Positions 9,332 through 18,671 are shown, counted from the first letter of the stretch. The stretch: DNA of 64,000 bases from Nocardiopsis sp. FIRDI 009 (GCF_003386285.1 NZ_QPNC01000012.1:1-64000), one strand, 5' to 3'. Made by a program: numbers and translations. The notes: a model not told the origin generated them from the sequence alone.

Positions 9332-10032
9332 CGCGCGTACTCGTTGTCGAGGACGAGGAATCCTACAGCGACGCCCTCTCGTACATGCTGCGTAAGGAGG
9401 GTTTCGAGGTCGCGGTGGCCCCCACGGGCACCATCGCGCTGGAGACCTTCGACCGCACCGGAGCCGATCTGGTACTGCTCGACCTGATGCTGCCCGGTCT
9501 GTCGGGCACCGAGGTCTGCCGGACCCTGCGGCAGAAGTCGAGCGTTCCCGTGATCATGCTGACCGCCAAGGACTCCGAGATCGACAAGGTCGTCGGCCTG
9601 GAACTCGGCGCCGACGACTACGTGACCAAGCCCTTCTCCTCCCGGGAGCTGGTCGCGCGCATCCGGGCCGTCATCCGTCGTCACGAGACGAGCGACGGGA
9701 CCGAGCCGCTGCCCGCGGCGCTGGAGGCCGGACCGGTCCGGATGGACGTCGAGCGCCACGTGGTGACCGTGCGCGGAGAGAACGTGCAGCTTCCGCTCAA
9801 GGAGTTCGAGCTGCTGGAGGTGCTCCTGCGCAACGCGGGTCGGGTCCTCACCCGGATGCAGCTCATCGACCGCGTCTGGGGCGCTGACTACGTCGGCGAC
9901 ACCAAGACCCTCGACGTGCACGTCAAGCGGCTGCGCGCCAAGATCGAGGAGGACCCCAGCAGCCCGCAGTACATCGTGACCGTGCGCGGTCTCGGGTACA
10001 AGTTCGAGCCGGTGACCGCGGGCGTCGAGTAG
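9328..10032 (+). CDS. regX3: Response regulator RegX3/PhoP, OmpR type
   Basis: 234 residues. The receiver domain has the acidic pair in VVEDEE, phosphoacceptor Asp52 in LLDLMLPGLSG and Lys101 in YVTKPFS. The C-terminal winged helix (about 135-230) includes LKEFELLEVLLRNAGRVLTR and the recognition region TLDVHVKRLRAKIE. It binds PHO boxes to activate phosphate-starvation genes, plausibly including the pst genes at the right end of this window. Translationally coupled to senX3 by a 4-bp overlap. Confidence 0.95.
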   Translation: MTRVLVVEDEESYSDALSYMLRKEGFEVAVAPTGTIALETFDRTGADLVLLDLMLPGLSGTEVCRTLRQKSSVPVIMLTAKDSEIDKVVGLELGADDYVTKPFSSRELVARIRAVIRRHETSDGTEPLPAALEAGPVRMDVERHVVTVRGENVQLPLKEFELLEVLLRNAGRVLTRMQLIDRVWGADYVGDTKTLDVHVKRLRAKIEEDPSSPQYIVTVRGLGYKFEPVTAGVE

Positions 10033-10085
10033 GGGCGCCCCGGGAGGGGCCGGCCGCGGGCGGGACCGTCACACGGACCGAAGCG

Positions 10086-10245
10086 CAGCGACGCCCCCGG
10101 GGGGCGTTCGGGCGCCGGCGGGGCTCTGCGGGACGAGTCGAGCCGCGGGCGAGGAACGAGCGGGGGCGCAGACGAAGAATCCCTGCCTTCGGGGCGCCCG
10201 AACACGGTCCGAACCGAAGCGGAGGACCGAAGGAAACACGGTCAC
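10086..10245. repeat. Dispersed intergenic repeat, copy A
   Basis: This non-coding stretch after regX3 aligns along most of its length with 57700-57893 after glnR. Exact shared core: cgttcgggcgccggcgggg (10105-10123 and 57724-57742), followed by similar blocks such as gcgaggaacg and gaagcggag, ending near acacggtcacc. Shorter relatives of the right-hand block occur near 37231-37276 and 40582-40630. Nothing else was seen in this gap. Confidence 0.6.
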
Positions 10246-10916
10246 CGGTCCCGGACCACGGTCGCCCCGCGGTCCGGGACCGCCTCGTGTTCGGTGCAGC
10301 CCACCCGGCAGCCGAGCAGCACCGAGGCGCCGCCCATCATCCCCAGTCCCACCAGGTGGCCGACGGTGTTGGCGCACAGGTCGGTCAGGCTCGCGCCGTG
10401 GCCCGCCGCGAGCGTGCACTGGAGCCCCTCGACGGTGGCGGAGACGATCGGCCCGAGGGCGACGCGGCCCCACGCCGAGATGAGGGTCGGGAAGGCCACC
10501 AGTCCGAGCGGGACGAAGAGCACGGCCTGGGCGAGGAGCCCGTCGGTGAGCGGGGTCGGCCGCTGCACGTGGCCGGGGTCGACGACCGCCACGTTGGCCG
10601 CGACCCCGTTCGAGGGCAGCGGGGCCTTGTCGAGGTGCTCCACCGCGGCCCACTCCCAGCCCGGTCCCAGGACGAGGACGGTGTAGGCGGACAGCACGGC
10701 GGCGACACCGAGGACACCCAGGGCCCGGGCGGCCCGGGGACGTACCAGCCAGAGCCAGGCGAGCGGCAGGGCGGGTATGGCGAGCGCCCCGAGGAGAAGA
10801 AGTGGGGCGGCACCCGTGTCGATATGCAGGACGGCATGCCAAACAGACGAGCCGTGCACTGTTCCCATCACCTTTCCGTGGCCTGTCGGCCCGTTTTCCG
10901 TCGACTTTCCCACCAC
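10242..10916 (-). CDS. VanZ-like membrane protein
   Basis: 224 residues from GTG 10916; an ATG at 10868 preceded by GGAAAGGTG is an equally good start. Hydrophobic spans at about 36-55, 64-84, 128-150 and 185-205, with the VanZ-like segment VEGLQCTLAAGHGASLTDLCANTVGHLVG, where VanZ proteins carry E-x(n)-R/D-x-x-D-x-x-x-N-x-x-G. VanZ members are linked to glycopeptide or lipid-II-binding antibiotic tolerance, but most actinobacterial homologues are uncharacterised. Two further Cys residues lie at the tail (LLGCRVGCTEHE). Confidence 0.75.
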   Translation of the reverse strand: MVGKSTENGPTGHGKVMGTVHGSSVWHAVLHIDTGAAPLLLLGALAIPALPLAWLWLVRPRAARALGVLGVAAVLSAYTVLVLGPGWEWAAVEHLDKAPLPSNGVAANVAVVDPGHVQRPTPLTDGLLAQAVLFVPLGLVAFPTLISAWGRVALGPIVSATVEGLQCTLAAGHGASLTDLCANTVGHLVGLGMMGGASVLLGCRVGCTEHEAVPDRGATVVRDR

Positions 10917-11133
10917 CTCGGCGGGCGGTGCGGAACGGCCTTATCCGACACCGGGGGCCGTGCTGGCCGCCGTGCCGTTCAAACGTGTTCTCCGGGTATT
11001 GTCGGCGGAAAAGGAGAAGGTGACCACGACCGACCCTCCAGCCAGTCCCGAACGACCGTTCGTACTGCGGACACCCGTTCCGCGGTCACTCCCGGAGCGC
11101 CCGGGGGAACCGCCCCGACCAGGACGGAAATCG

Positions 11134-11211
11134 TCAACCACGGCACCATGCGAAGAGGAAACCGAAAACCGTGTAACAAATGACGACTCCCGCCATCAGA
11201 GGGCGATTCAC
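11134..11211 (-). CDS. Predicted leaderless 25-residue membrane micropeptide
   Basis: A GTG-initiated frame of 25 codons plus TGA, beginning MNRPLMAGVVICYTVFGFLF and ending AWCRG. The middle is one hydrophobic span flanked by Arg. The GTG lies 6 bp after the -10 box of the strongest-looking promoter nearby, so translation would start at or next to the mRNA 5' end, a common arrangement in actinobacteria. The same transcript could continue into the VanZ-like gene 217 bp downstream. No homologue is known to me; the support is the promoter geometry and the composition. Confidence 0.45.
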   Translation of the reverse strand: MNRPLMAGVVICYTVFGFLFAWCRG

Positions 11212-11217
11212 AACGCA

Positions 11218-11246
11218 ACTGTACGGACACCCTCTGCGATCGTCAA
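11218..11246 (-). promoter_or_regulatory. Consensus-like promoter of the micro-ORF and possibly the VanZ-like gene
   Basis: On the minus strand TTGACG (11241-11246) and TACAGT (11218-11223) have the ideal 17-bp spacing. The expected start point coincides with the GTG at 11211. It accounts for part of the 418-bp gap between the VanZ-like gene and dtd. Confidence 0.6.
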
Positions 11247-11334
11247 TGTCCCACGGAAGTACTTTCTTCACTTCCCTGAAAAACGCACGTGAGCTGTGCT
11301 GAAAAACCCGGAGGAGAATCTTCCGGACGAACCC

Positions 11335-11760
<426 letters not shown>

Positions 11761-11871
11761 GTTCCCTCCTCCTGACTCCTCGCCGCGGAGCCGCTCCCCC
11801 GCCGACGGACAGCCCCGACGATACGGCAGGCGCGGACCGGAACCGGCCCCGAGCGCTCCCCGCCCGGGGCC

Positions 11872-13722
11872 TCAGCGCCTGCGCTGGAACTGGTTGACCA
11901 GCCGCATCCGGCGGGCGTTGGTGATGATGCCGGTGAGGGTGACGGCGAACGTCCTGATGGAGTCGGAGAAGTCCTCGATCCGCCACTCGCGCGGCCCCGT
12001 GTACCACGCCAGACCGTCCCCGGTGAGCTCCTCGTCCGTCAGGTCGGTCAGCGCGGCCGAGGCCAGGATGTTGGCCCAGCGGTCGACGTCGTCGAAGATG
12101 ACCGCGTACGGCAGGTAGCGCGAGTAGATCTCCACCCGCTCCCCCGGCCGCTCCGTCGCCGACCGCTGGCTGAGCAGGTAGTCCCGGAAGCCGATGGTGT
12201 GCGCGAGCACCGAACTGCCCAGTCGGGTCTTGGCGGGCATGTACTGCGCGGCGACCGTGACCGCGGCTCCGGCGATCACCACCGCCAGACCGGTGAACGC
12301 CGCCGTGGTGAACATGGCCAACAGCACGGTCAGCAGCACGCCGAGGGCGGTGATCACCATCCCCATGGTGCTCCAGCGTCCGCGCACCTGGTTCGGTGAG
12401 CGCGCGAACCACTTCAACCGCACCATGTCCCGGTACAGCTCCTCCCGGACCCGGTCCATGCGCGCGGGGAAGTCCGAGCACACGCGCGCCGTGCCCACCT
12501 GGGACAGGCGGACGGTGCGGCGCTCGGCGAACAGGGCGTCCAGCAGGAGCCACTCGTAGGGTCGGAGGCTGTCCTCGGGCGGCCCGTCCAGGCGCACCAG
12601 CCGCCAGTCGACCGACGTGAAGTGTTCGTGCGGCAGCTCCTCCAGCCGGATGTAGCCGCGTACGGCCAGATCGACGACCGCGCCCGTGAGGTCGGTGATG
12701 TCGACGGTCTCGTTGAAGAGGGTCCCGATCTGGCCGGGGTGGACGCCGTCCGGCGGCTCGAACCGCGCCCGCCCGTGCTCCCCCGTGGTCACCGGGGCCT
12801 GGTCGCCCCGGGCCGCCTCCTCGCGCAGGGCGCGCTCGTCCCGGCCGCGCACGCGGATCAGCACCACCAGTCCGCCCACCAGGACCAGCAGCAGGAGGCC
12901 GAAGACCCCGGCCGTCCAGGGGGTGACCTCGAAGGCCGAGGCCAGCGACCAGCGGCGTTCGAGGATCGGCTCCCCCGCGGCCGTGCCGGGCGGATAGGTG
13001 ACGGCGATGTCCAGGCGGTCGCTGGGCCGCATGTCGGCCTGGAGGAAGTGCGCGAAGGCCAGGTCGTTCCCCATGTCCGAGGCGGTGCAGTACAGGGCGC
13101 TGCGCGGCTCCCCGGCCAGGCACGACAGCCCCTCCGGGGGCATCGGCGCGGTGACGGTCACGTCGGTGGACTGGACGGTGTGGCTGTAGGCTCCCACCGC
13201 CCGCCACTCCAGCTGGACCCCATGGGCGACCTGGCTGACCGCCCCGGTGACCCGGTAGCCGAGCACCACGGTCTCGGCTCCCCCGGTGTCGATGTGCACG
13301 TAGAGGGTGCCGTTGACCTTCTCCCTCTCGACCGCCAGCTCGGCGCCCGAACCGTCGACGGCGGTGATCCCGTGCACCTCGTAGACGCGGTCGTGGTCGG
13401 TGGTGTAGAGCATCGTCTCGGTGAGCGCCCGGGTGAAGGTCTCCGGCGCCCCTCCCTCGAAGGAGAGGGTCTCCTCGCCGTGCAGGACGCCGTCCTCGTC
13501 CAGGTCGAGGCGGATGTCGTTGGTGATCACCGTCTCGGCGGCCGAACTCCGGTCCGCGGGCGGGTCGGGGGTGCCTTGTACTGTTGGTGCCGGTGCCGCC
13601 GCCGTCACGGCTTGGGCCGCCTCCACGGACCCGACGACGGTGACCACCGTGAACAGCGAGGAGAACACGAGAGCGGCCGCCGCGAAAGCGACGGCCGGGC
13701 ACCTGGAGCCGACCCACCACAT
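11872..13722 (-). CDS. DUF2207-type membrane protein
   Basis: 616 residues from the ATG at 13722, which gives a good signal peptide (FAAAALVFSSLFTVVTVVGS). A longer upstream frame overlaps both metallopeptidase genes antisense and is rejected. An extracellular beta-rich domain (about 60-230; ITNDIRLDLDEDGVLHGEET, then YRVTGAVS) is followed by a span near 255-275 (VFGLLLLVLVGGLVVLI), a cytoplasmic region with a winged-helix-like DLAVRGYIRLEEL, two spans near 425-470, and a tail. This is the DUF2207 architecture; the function is unknown. It diverges from the metallopeptidase pair. Confidence 0.85.
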   Translation of the reverse strand: MWWVGSRCPAVAFAAAALVFSSLFTVVTVVGSVEAAQAVTAAAPAPTVQGTPDPPADRSSAAETVITNDIRLDLDEDGVLHGEETLSFEGGAPETFTRALTETMLYTTDHDRVYEVHGITAVDGSGAELAVEREKVNGTLYVHIDTGGAETVVLGYRVTGAVSQVAHGVQLEWRAVGAYSHTVQSTDVTVTAPMPPEGLSCLAGEPRSALYCTASDMGNDLAFAHFLQADMRPSDRLDIAVTYPPGTAAGEPILERRWSLASAFEVTPWTAGVFGLLLLVLVGGLVVLIRVRGRDERALREEAARGDQAPVTTGEHGRARFEPPDGVHPGQIGTLFNETVDITDLTGAVVDLAVRGYIRLEELPHEHFTSVDWRLVRLDGPPEDSLRPYEWLLLDALFAERRTVRLSQVGTARVCSDFPARMDRVREELYRDMVRLKWFARSPNQVRGRWSTMGMVITALGVLLTVLLAMFTTAAFTGLAVVIAGAAVTVAAQYMPAKTRLGSSVLAHTIGFRDYLLSQRSATERPGERVEIYSRYLPYAVIFDDVDRWANILASAALTDLTDEELTGDGLAWYTGPREWRIEDFSDSIRTFAVTLTGIITNARRMRLVNQFQRRR

Positions 13723-13812
13723 GACGCGAGAGCCTATCCGGTCCCCCCGTTCCCCCCGTGCACTGACGTCCCTCCCCCCGGGTGACGACCGCCATCGCCG
13801 ACGGGCGGTTCG

Positions 13813-14763
13813 GTGGTGAGCCCCGCCCCGACCGCCGGCCCCGGGTTCTGGTCCGAGCGGCCGGGATTCCTCCAGCGGCTGAGCGTGGGGGTGTCGTTCA
13901 CGCTGTGCGTCGGGCTGGCCGCGGTCGGATTCACCGGTTTCCTCGCGATCTCGGAGATGCTCCCCTCCGCCGAGGCCGCCTGGTCGGTTCCGCACCCGCT
14001 CGGGGCGGGAGGCCAGGGCACCGGACCGGCGACGGCCGAGGTACCGCTGACCGACACCGGCTCCGACGTCCTCCGGGACAACCCGCTCTACGAGGTCGGC
14101 GAGCTGGGCGAGGTGACGTGCCACGCCCCCGGGCTGGACCCGGACGACCCCGAGTCCATGGAGGCGTTCGTCCACGCGATCGCCGACTGCCTGGACGAGG
14201 CGTGGAGCGGCTACTTCGCGGAGGCCGGGATGGAGTTCACCTCCCCCAACCGCGTCTACTGGTACGCGGAGGGGCACAGCCCGTGCGGCCCCTTCCCGAA
14301 GCGGGACACGGCGGCCTTCTACTGTCAGGCCAACCAGGGTCTGTACCTGGGGGTGGAGGACATCGTCACGGCCTCGGCCGGCACCGAGCGGCCGGAAGCC
14401 TACACCTTCCTGCTCAGCCACGAGTACGGCCACCACGTCCAGGGGCAGTCCCGCATGCTCGCGGAGTACCGGGCCGAGCGCGCCGGGACCGACCAGGAGA
14501 CCGCCGACGAGCTGACCCGCCGCAACGAGCTCCAGGCCAACTGCCTCGGCGGGGTGTTCCTCGGCGCCTCGGGCTCCTCCCTGGGCTTCGGGGAGGAGGA
14601 GCGGGAGAACATCCTCGACGACGCCGCCCGGCGCAGCGACCACGGCGACGAGCACACGCACGGGCAGGAGTTCAACGGACGCCTGTGGACCGAGCACGGC
14701 ATGGACCGGAAGGATCCGGCCGCGTGCAACACGTGGAAGGCCGACGAGGACCTGGTGCGGTGA
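13813..14763 (+). CDS. Putative neutral zinc metallopeptidase, first of a tandem pair
   Basis: 316 residues, GTG start (a second GTG follows at once). One N-terminal span (about 22-48) anchors an extracellular domain. The zinc motif is H203-E-Y-G-H-H in SHEYGHHVQG, with the downstream family motif RNELQANCLGGVFLG supplying a third ligand region. Paired cysteines (VTCHAPG, DCLDEAW, SPCGPF, FYCQA, AACNTW) suggest disulphides. It belongs to the YpfJ-like putative neutral zinc metallopeptidases (PF04228 type). The stop overlaps the next gene by 4 bp. Confidence 0.88.
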   Translation: MVSPAPTAGPGFWSERPGFLQRLSVGVSFTLCVGLAAVGFTGFLAISEMLPSAEAAWSVPHPLGAGGQGTGPATAEVPLTDTGSDVLRDNPLYEVGELGEVTCHAPGLDPDDPESMEAFVHAIADCLDEAWSGYFAEAGMEFTSPNRVYWYAEGHSPCGPFPKRDTAAFYCQANQGLYLGVEDIVTASAGTERPEAYTFLLSHEYGHHVQGQSRMLAEYRAERAGTDQETADELTRRNELQANCLGGVFLGASGSSLGFGEEERENILDDAARRSDHGDEHTHGQEFNGRLWTEHGMDRKDPAACNTWKADEDLVR

Positions 14764-15737
14764 ACGGCGTGCCCGGCCCCGCCGAACAGCAGGCCAACCG
14801 CCGTGTGCTCGGCACGGTGGCAGCCCTGCTGGCCCTGCTCCTGGCACTGGCCGCGCTGTCCTGGTCCACCGCCGAGGACGGATCCGTGGCCGCGCCCGGA
14901 CCGGGGGCGGAGGGCACCGACGCCGACGCGGCCGGGGCGCCCGACCGGTCCGGCGGCGACGGTTCCGCCACCGCGGACTCGGTCTCCCGGAACGCGGACC
15001 AGCGGCAGCGGCCGTCCGGGCACGCCGCCCTGGTCGCCAACCCCCTCTACGACACCGGTCGGCTCAGCCCGCTGCCGTGCCCGGTGCCCGAGCCGGAGGT
15101 GGACGCCCCGGAGTCGATGGAGACCTTCCTCCACCGGGTCGCGGACTGCCTGGACGACGCGTGGAGCACCCAGTTCGCGCGGGCCGGGATCCCCTTCGAA
15201 CCGCCCTCGCGCGTGTTCTGGGAGGAGCCCGGGGTGAGCCCGTGCCGCGCCTACCCCTCCGCCGCGGGCGCCTTCTACTGCCGGGCCAGCCGGAGCATCT
15301 ACATCGGCACCGCGGACGTGGTCGAGAAGTGGAACGGAGCGACGGAGAGCGTCGTGTACGCCTCCCTGCTCGCGCACGAGTACGCGCACCACGTCCAGGG
15401 CGAGTCCGGCCTGCTGGAGTACTACCACGAGCGGCGCCGCCAGGAGGAGGACCCCCTGGAGCGGAACTCCTGGACGCGGCGGAGCGAACTCCAGGCCAAC
15501 TGTCTGGCGGGCGCCTTCCTCGGCTCGATCCGGGTGAGCTACCCGCTGGACGACGACGACCTCCGCGCGCTCCTGGACGACGCGGCGGCCACCGCCGACC
15601 GCGCGGACGGTGACGCGGAGGAACGGACCCACGGTTCGGCCGACAACGGCGTGTGGTGGACGCGCAGGGGATGGGAGGAGCAGACCGCGGGCGCGTGCAA
15701 CACCTGGGGCACGGCGGACGAGTCACTCCTCCAGTAA
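14760..15737 (+). CDS. Putative neutral zinc metallopeptidase, second of a tandem pair
   Basis: 325 residues from GTG 14760, which overlaps the upstream stop (GTGA), so the two are translationally coupled. N-terminal span about 15-35, then a linker of Ala/Gly/Asp. The catalytic motif is H206-E-Y-A-H-H in AHEYAHHVQGESG, and RSELQANCLAGAFLG follows. It matches the first copy segment by segment (NPLYDTGRL versus NPLYEVGEL, RVADCLDDAWS versus AIADCLDEAWS), so it is a tandem duplication that has since diverged widely. Cysteine positions are kept. The substrate is unknown. Confidence 0.88.
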   Translation: MNGVPGPAEQQANRRVLGTVAALLALLLALAALSWSTAEDGSVAAPGPGAEGTDADAAGAPDRSGGDGSATADSVSRNADQRQRPSGHAALVANPLYDTGRLSPLPCPVPEPEVDAPESMETFLHRVADCLDDAWSTQFARAGIPFEPPSRVFWEEPGVSPCRAYPSAAGAFYCRASRSIYIGTADVVEKWNGATESVVYASLLAHEYAHHVQGESGLLEYYHERRRQEEDPLERNSWTRRSELQANCLAGAFLGSIRVSYPLDDDDLRALLDDAAATADRADGDAEERTHGSADNGVWWTRRGWEEQTAGACNTWGTADESLLQ

Positions 15738-15775
15738 CGCTGTCACGTGAACACTCAGCGTGGCACGATGCTGAT

Positions 15776-18196
15776 ATGTCGGACGCAGCCGTACCCCCCG
15801 TCCCCCACCCCGTCCCGCCCGCGCCGCCGCCCGTACCGGGGCGGGGGACCGTTCCCCGCCCCGGACCCGCCGGCGCCGACGACGACGCCGGAGCGGAACG
15901 CGACCGCGTGGAGCTGCGCGTGCACGGCGTGGCCGGGGGACAGGCCGAGGAGCTCCTCGACGTCGAACCGGCCATGCGGGTGGCGGGCGACGGCCTCGCG
16001 GGGTTCTTCCGCTGGCGCGGCCCGCACGACACCGAGACCGTCCCGGGCGTACGTCGGGAGATCTTCGCCTGGGGGAACCTGACCTCGGGCAGCTCCTCCC
16101 GGGCCCTGTGGCTGCTGCTGCTCCCGTTCATGCTGCTCAACCTGGCGTACTGGACGCGTCCGGGGCGTGTGGACCGGAACCCGGGCGGCGTGCGCCAGAT
16201 GGCCAACCACGTCTACGACGGCTCCGTCCGGCTGCTGGCGCTGTCCCTGACCGTGCTCATCACCCTGGCCGCCGCCGGGATCGGGATGGACCTCGTCGCG
16301 TGGCAGTGCACGGCCCAGGCCGAGACCTGCGTCCGCGCGCGCCCGTGGCTGGCCTTCCTGGCCGCCCCCGCCTCCCCGCTGTCGGCCCCGGGCACCGCCC
16401 TGCTGCTGGGCGCGCTGCTGCCGGTGGCCGTGGTCGTGGTGCTGTGGGTCCTGTCCCGGCGCACGGAGAGCGAGTACGAGGTGATCCGCGGGCCGGTCCC
16501 GCCGGTGACGAGCGACGCGGCACCGCTCAGCCGGCCCGGGTTCTGGCACAACGGGGAGATCCTGGCGCGGCTGCGGTCGGCGCACATCGCGATGGCCCTG
16601 GGCGCCGTGGCCCTCCTGCTGCTGGTTCCGACGCTGCGCCACGACCTGGCCGCGCGCGCCGTCGCGACCGGCCCCGGACCGGCGGCGTGGCTGGTCGGTG
16701 CGGTGCTGGCGGTGGTGTTGGGAGCGGTGATGACCGCGAGCACGGCGAGCGTCGCGGTCCCGGAGGGCGACACGAAGTGGAACGCGCGCGTCGACCGCGT
16801 CTGCCGGATGCTGCGGGACGCGGTGGTCGCCGTCGGCGCGGGTGTGGCGGTCTACACCGTCTGGCCGCGCCCGGGCTGGTCGGCCTCGGGCCGACTGCCG
16901 GGTGACGGGGCGATGCTCAACGCCCTGTTCACCGCCCAGGGGCTGCTGGTGCTGGTGCTGCTGGCGGCGTCGGTGGTGCTGTACGCGGCCGACCGGGCGC
17001 ACGACCGGACGGCCATGCGGGGTGTGGCCGGGCCGGCGACCGCGGCCCTCGGCGCGCTGCTGGGCGGCGGCTTCTCCGCCGCCCTCGTCTACCAGGGGTC
17101 GCTGTGGCTCAGCGGGTGCGACCCGCTGGCGCCGAACGGATCGTCCTGTCTGGAGGTGGAGCCGCCGACGGCCTACTCGTGGCTCCAGCTCGCGTTCGCG
17201 CTGGAGGCGGTGATCGCGCTGGTCGTGGTGGCCGTGATCGCCCTGGAACTGCGGCGCGCCACCCGCGCCCACCTGCCGCAGGTCACCGAACAGTACGCCC
17301 GCAGCGTACGCGACCGCCGTACGTGGGAGATCGCCCGCGCGAGGGCGATCGGCCGGATGACCGAGGCCCTGCCGACCGTCATGGCGGCCCTCCTGGCCCC
17401 CGTGGCGCCGTTGGTGGTCCTGGCGCTGTACTCGGCCTTCTCCGGCGACGTCGTGGCGGGTCCGCGGTCTGCCGACGCCGCCGTGTCCGGCGGGATCGAG
17501 GGCCTCGCGCGGGAGACGGTGGCGGTGCTGGTCAGTCTGGGCGCCGTCCTGGGCGGCGCGGCCCTGCTGGGGGTCGCCTGGATCGGCCGCAGCGCCTACC
17601 GGGACCGGCCGACGCGCCAGGCGGTGGGCGCGCTGTGGGACGTGGGCACGTTCTGGCCGCGCGTGGCGCACCCCCTGGCCCCGCCCTCCTACGCGGAGCG
17701 GGCGGTGCCCCAGCTGACCGCGCGGGTGGCGAGGATGGCGCGGGACGGCACCGACGTGGTGCTGTCGGGGCACTCGCAGGGGTCGGTGCTGGCGGCGGCC
17801 ACGGTCTGGCAGCTACCGGAGGACTGCGTGGGGCGGGTCGCGCTGCTCACGCACGGGTCGCCGCTCGACCGGCTCTACGCGCGCTACTTCCCCGCGTACT
17901 TCGGGCCGTACGCCTTCGCCGACCTGCGGCGCCGGGTGTCGGGCTGGCGGAACCTGTGGCGGGTCACCGACGCCATCGCCGATCCCGTGCGCACGATGGA
18001 GCGGTCCGTCGACGGGCCGGACGTGCCCGGGGTGATCGCCCCGGCCGAGCCGCTGCCGGACCCCCGGAGCTACGATCCGCCGCCGGGGGAGGCCCTGCGC
18101 CCGGAGATCCTGGGGCACAGCCGGTACACGGAGGACCCCGCCTACGCGGAGTCGGTGTGGAAGGTCCTCAACGACACCGACGACCGCCATCCGTGA
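15776..18196 (+). CDS. Large polytopic membrane protein with split alpha/beta-hydrolase signatures
   Basis: 806 residues from ATG 15776. A Pro-rich N-terminus leads to VELRVHGVAGGQ (about residues 46-57), which resembles the first hydrolase strand with its oxyanion H-G turn. Then come about nine or ten membrane spans (about 110-580). The C-terminal 200 residues contain VVLSGHSQGSVLAAATVW with nucleophile candidate Ser667, followed by LLTHGSPLDRLYARYFP as in lipases. So one hydrolase fold appears interrupted by a membrane domain. I recognise no characterised homologue; a membrane lipase or esterase is the best guess. Confidence 0.75.
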   Translation: MSDAAVPPVPHPVPPAPPPVPGRGTVPRPGPAGADDDAGAERDRVELRVHGVAGGQAEELLDVEPAMRVAGDGLAGFFRWRGPHDTETVPGVRREIFAWGNLTSGSSSRALWLLLLPFMLLNLAYWTRPGRVDRNPGGVRQMANHVYDGSVRLLALSLTVLITLAAAGIGMDLVAWQCTAQAETCVRARPWLAFLAAPASPLSAPGTALLLGALLPVAVVVVLWVLSRRTESEYEVIRGPVPPVTSDAAPLSRPGFWHNGEILARLRSAHIAMALGAVALLLLVPTLRHDLAARAVATGPGPAAWLVGAVLAVVLGAVMTASTASVAVPEGDTKWNARVDRVCRMLRDAVVAVGAGVAVYTVWPRPGWSASGRLPGDGAMLNALFTAQGLLVLVLLAASVVLYAADRAHDRTAMRGVAGPATAALGALLGGGFSAALVYQGSLWLSGCDPLAPNGSSCLEVEPPTAYSWLQLAFALEAVIALVVVAVIALELRRATRAHLPQVTEQYARSVRDRRTWEIARARAIGRMTEALPTVMAALLAPVAPLVVLALYSAFSGDVVAGPRSADAAVSGGIEGLARETVAVLVSLGAVLGGAALLGVAWIGRSAYRDRPTRQAVGALWDVGTFWPRVAHPLAPPSYAERAVPQLTARVARMARDGTDVVLSGHSQGSVLAAATVWQLPEDCVGRVALLTHGSPLDRLYARYFPAYFGPYAFADLRRRVSGWRNLWRVTDAIADPVRTMERSVDGPDVPGVIAPAEPLPDPRSYDPPPGEALRPEILGHSRYTEDPAYAESVWKVLNDTDDRHP

Positions 18197-18239
18197 GTCC
18201 GTGGGCGGGGGCGCGGGCGGTCCACCCGGCGCGAGCGGC

Positions 18240-18554
18240 CTACCAGGGGCCGTAGGGGCCGTTGCTGCGTCCGCCGCCCACGCCCTTGACCGCCGGGCGC
18301 ACGTCCAGCAGGAAGACGAGGGTCGCGACCAGGCCGAGGATGACGAACATCCCGGTTCCGGAGAACACGGCCAGGAGGGAGAGGCCGGTGGCGGCGCCCG
18401 TGAGGATCAGCCAGAGCTTCTTGGTCTGCTTGTCCATCAACTCGAACGCCTGGGCGGGCGTGCGGATCGCCTCGATCAGCGCGTACAGACTGGCCACGAA
18501 GGTGACCAGGTAGATGGCCTGCCAGATCAGTCCGAACAAAACGCACACTCCCAC
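18240..18554 (-). CDS. DUF2516-family small membrane protein
   Basis: 104 residues with three hydrophobic spans (about 5-27, 47-64, 66-84) and the family pattern: an Ala-Phe-containing loop (RTPAQAFELMDKQTKKLWL) then FLLDVRPAVKGVGGG. These short membrane proteins occur across actinobacteria and their function is unknown. The gene converges on the 806-residue membrane protein with 43 bp between stops and lies downstream of the M56 gene. Confidence 0.8.
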   Translation of the reverse strand: MGVCVLFGLIWQAIYLVTFVASLYALIEAIRTPAQAFELMDKQTKKLWLILTGAATGLSLLAVFSGTGMFVILGLVATLVFLLDVRPAVKGVGGGRSNGPYGPW

Positions 18555-18671
18555 GACGTGTCCCGGCGGGTGTTCCGCCCGCTCTCCACGGTAAACGCAC
18601 CGACCGCGCCGATCGTGCCCGGCGCGGGTGTGGTGTTCGTCAGGCGGTGGTCGCGCGGATCTTCGGACTCC

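Noticed and set aside
13723..14847. Upstream extension of the DUF2207 frame
   Set aside because: It lies antisense to both metallopeptidase genes; the internal ATG at 13722 gives a proper signal peptide.
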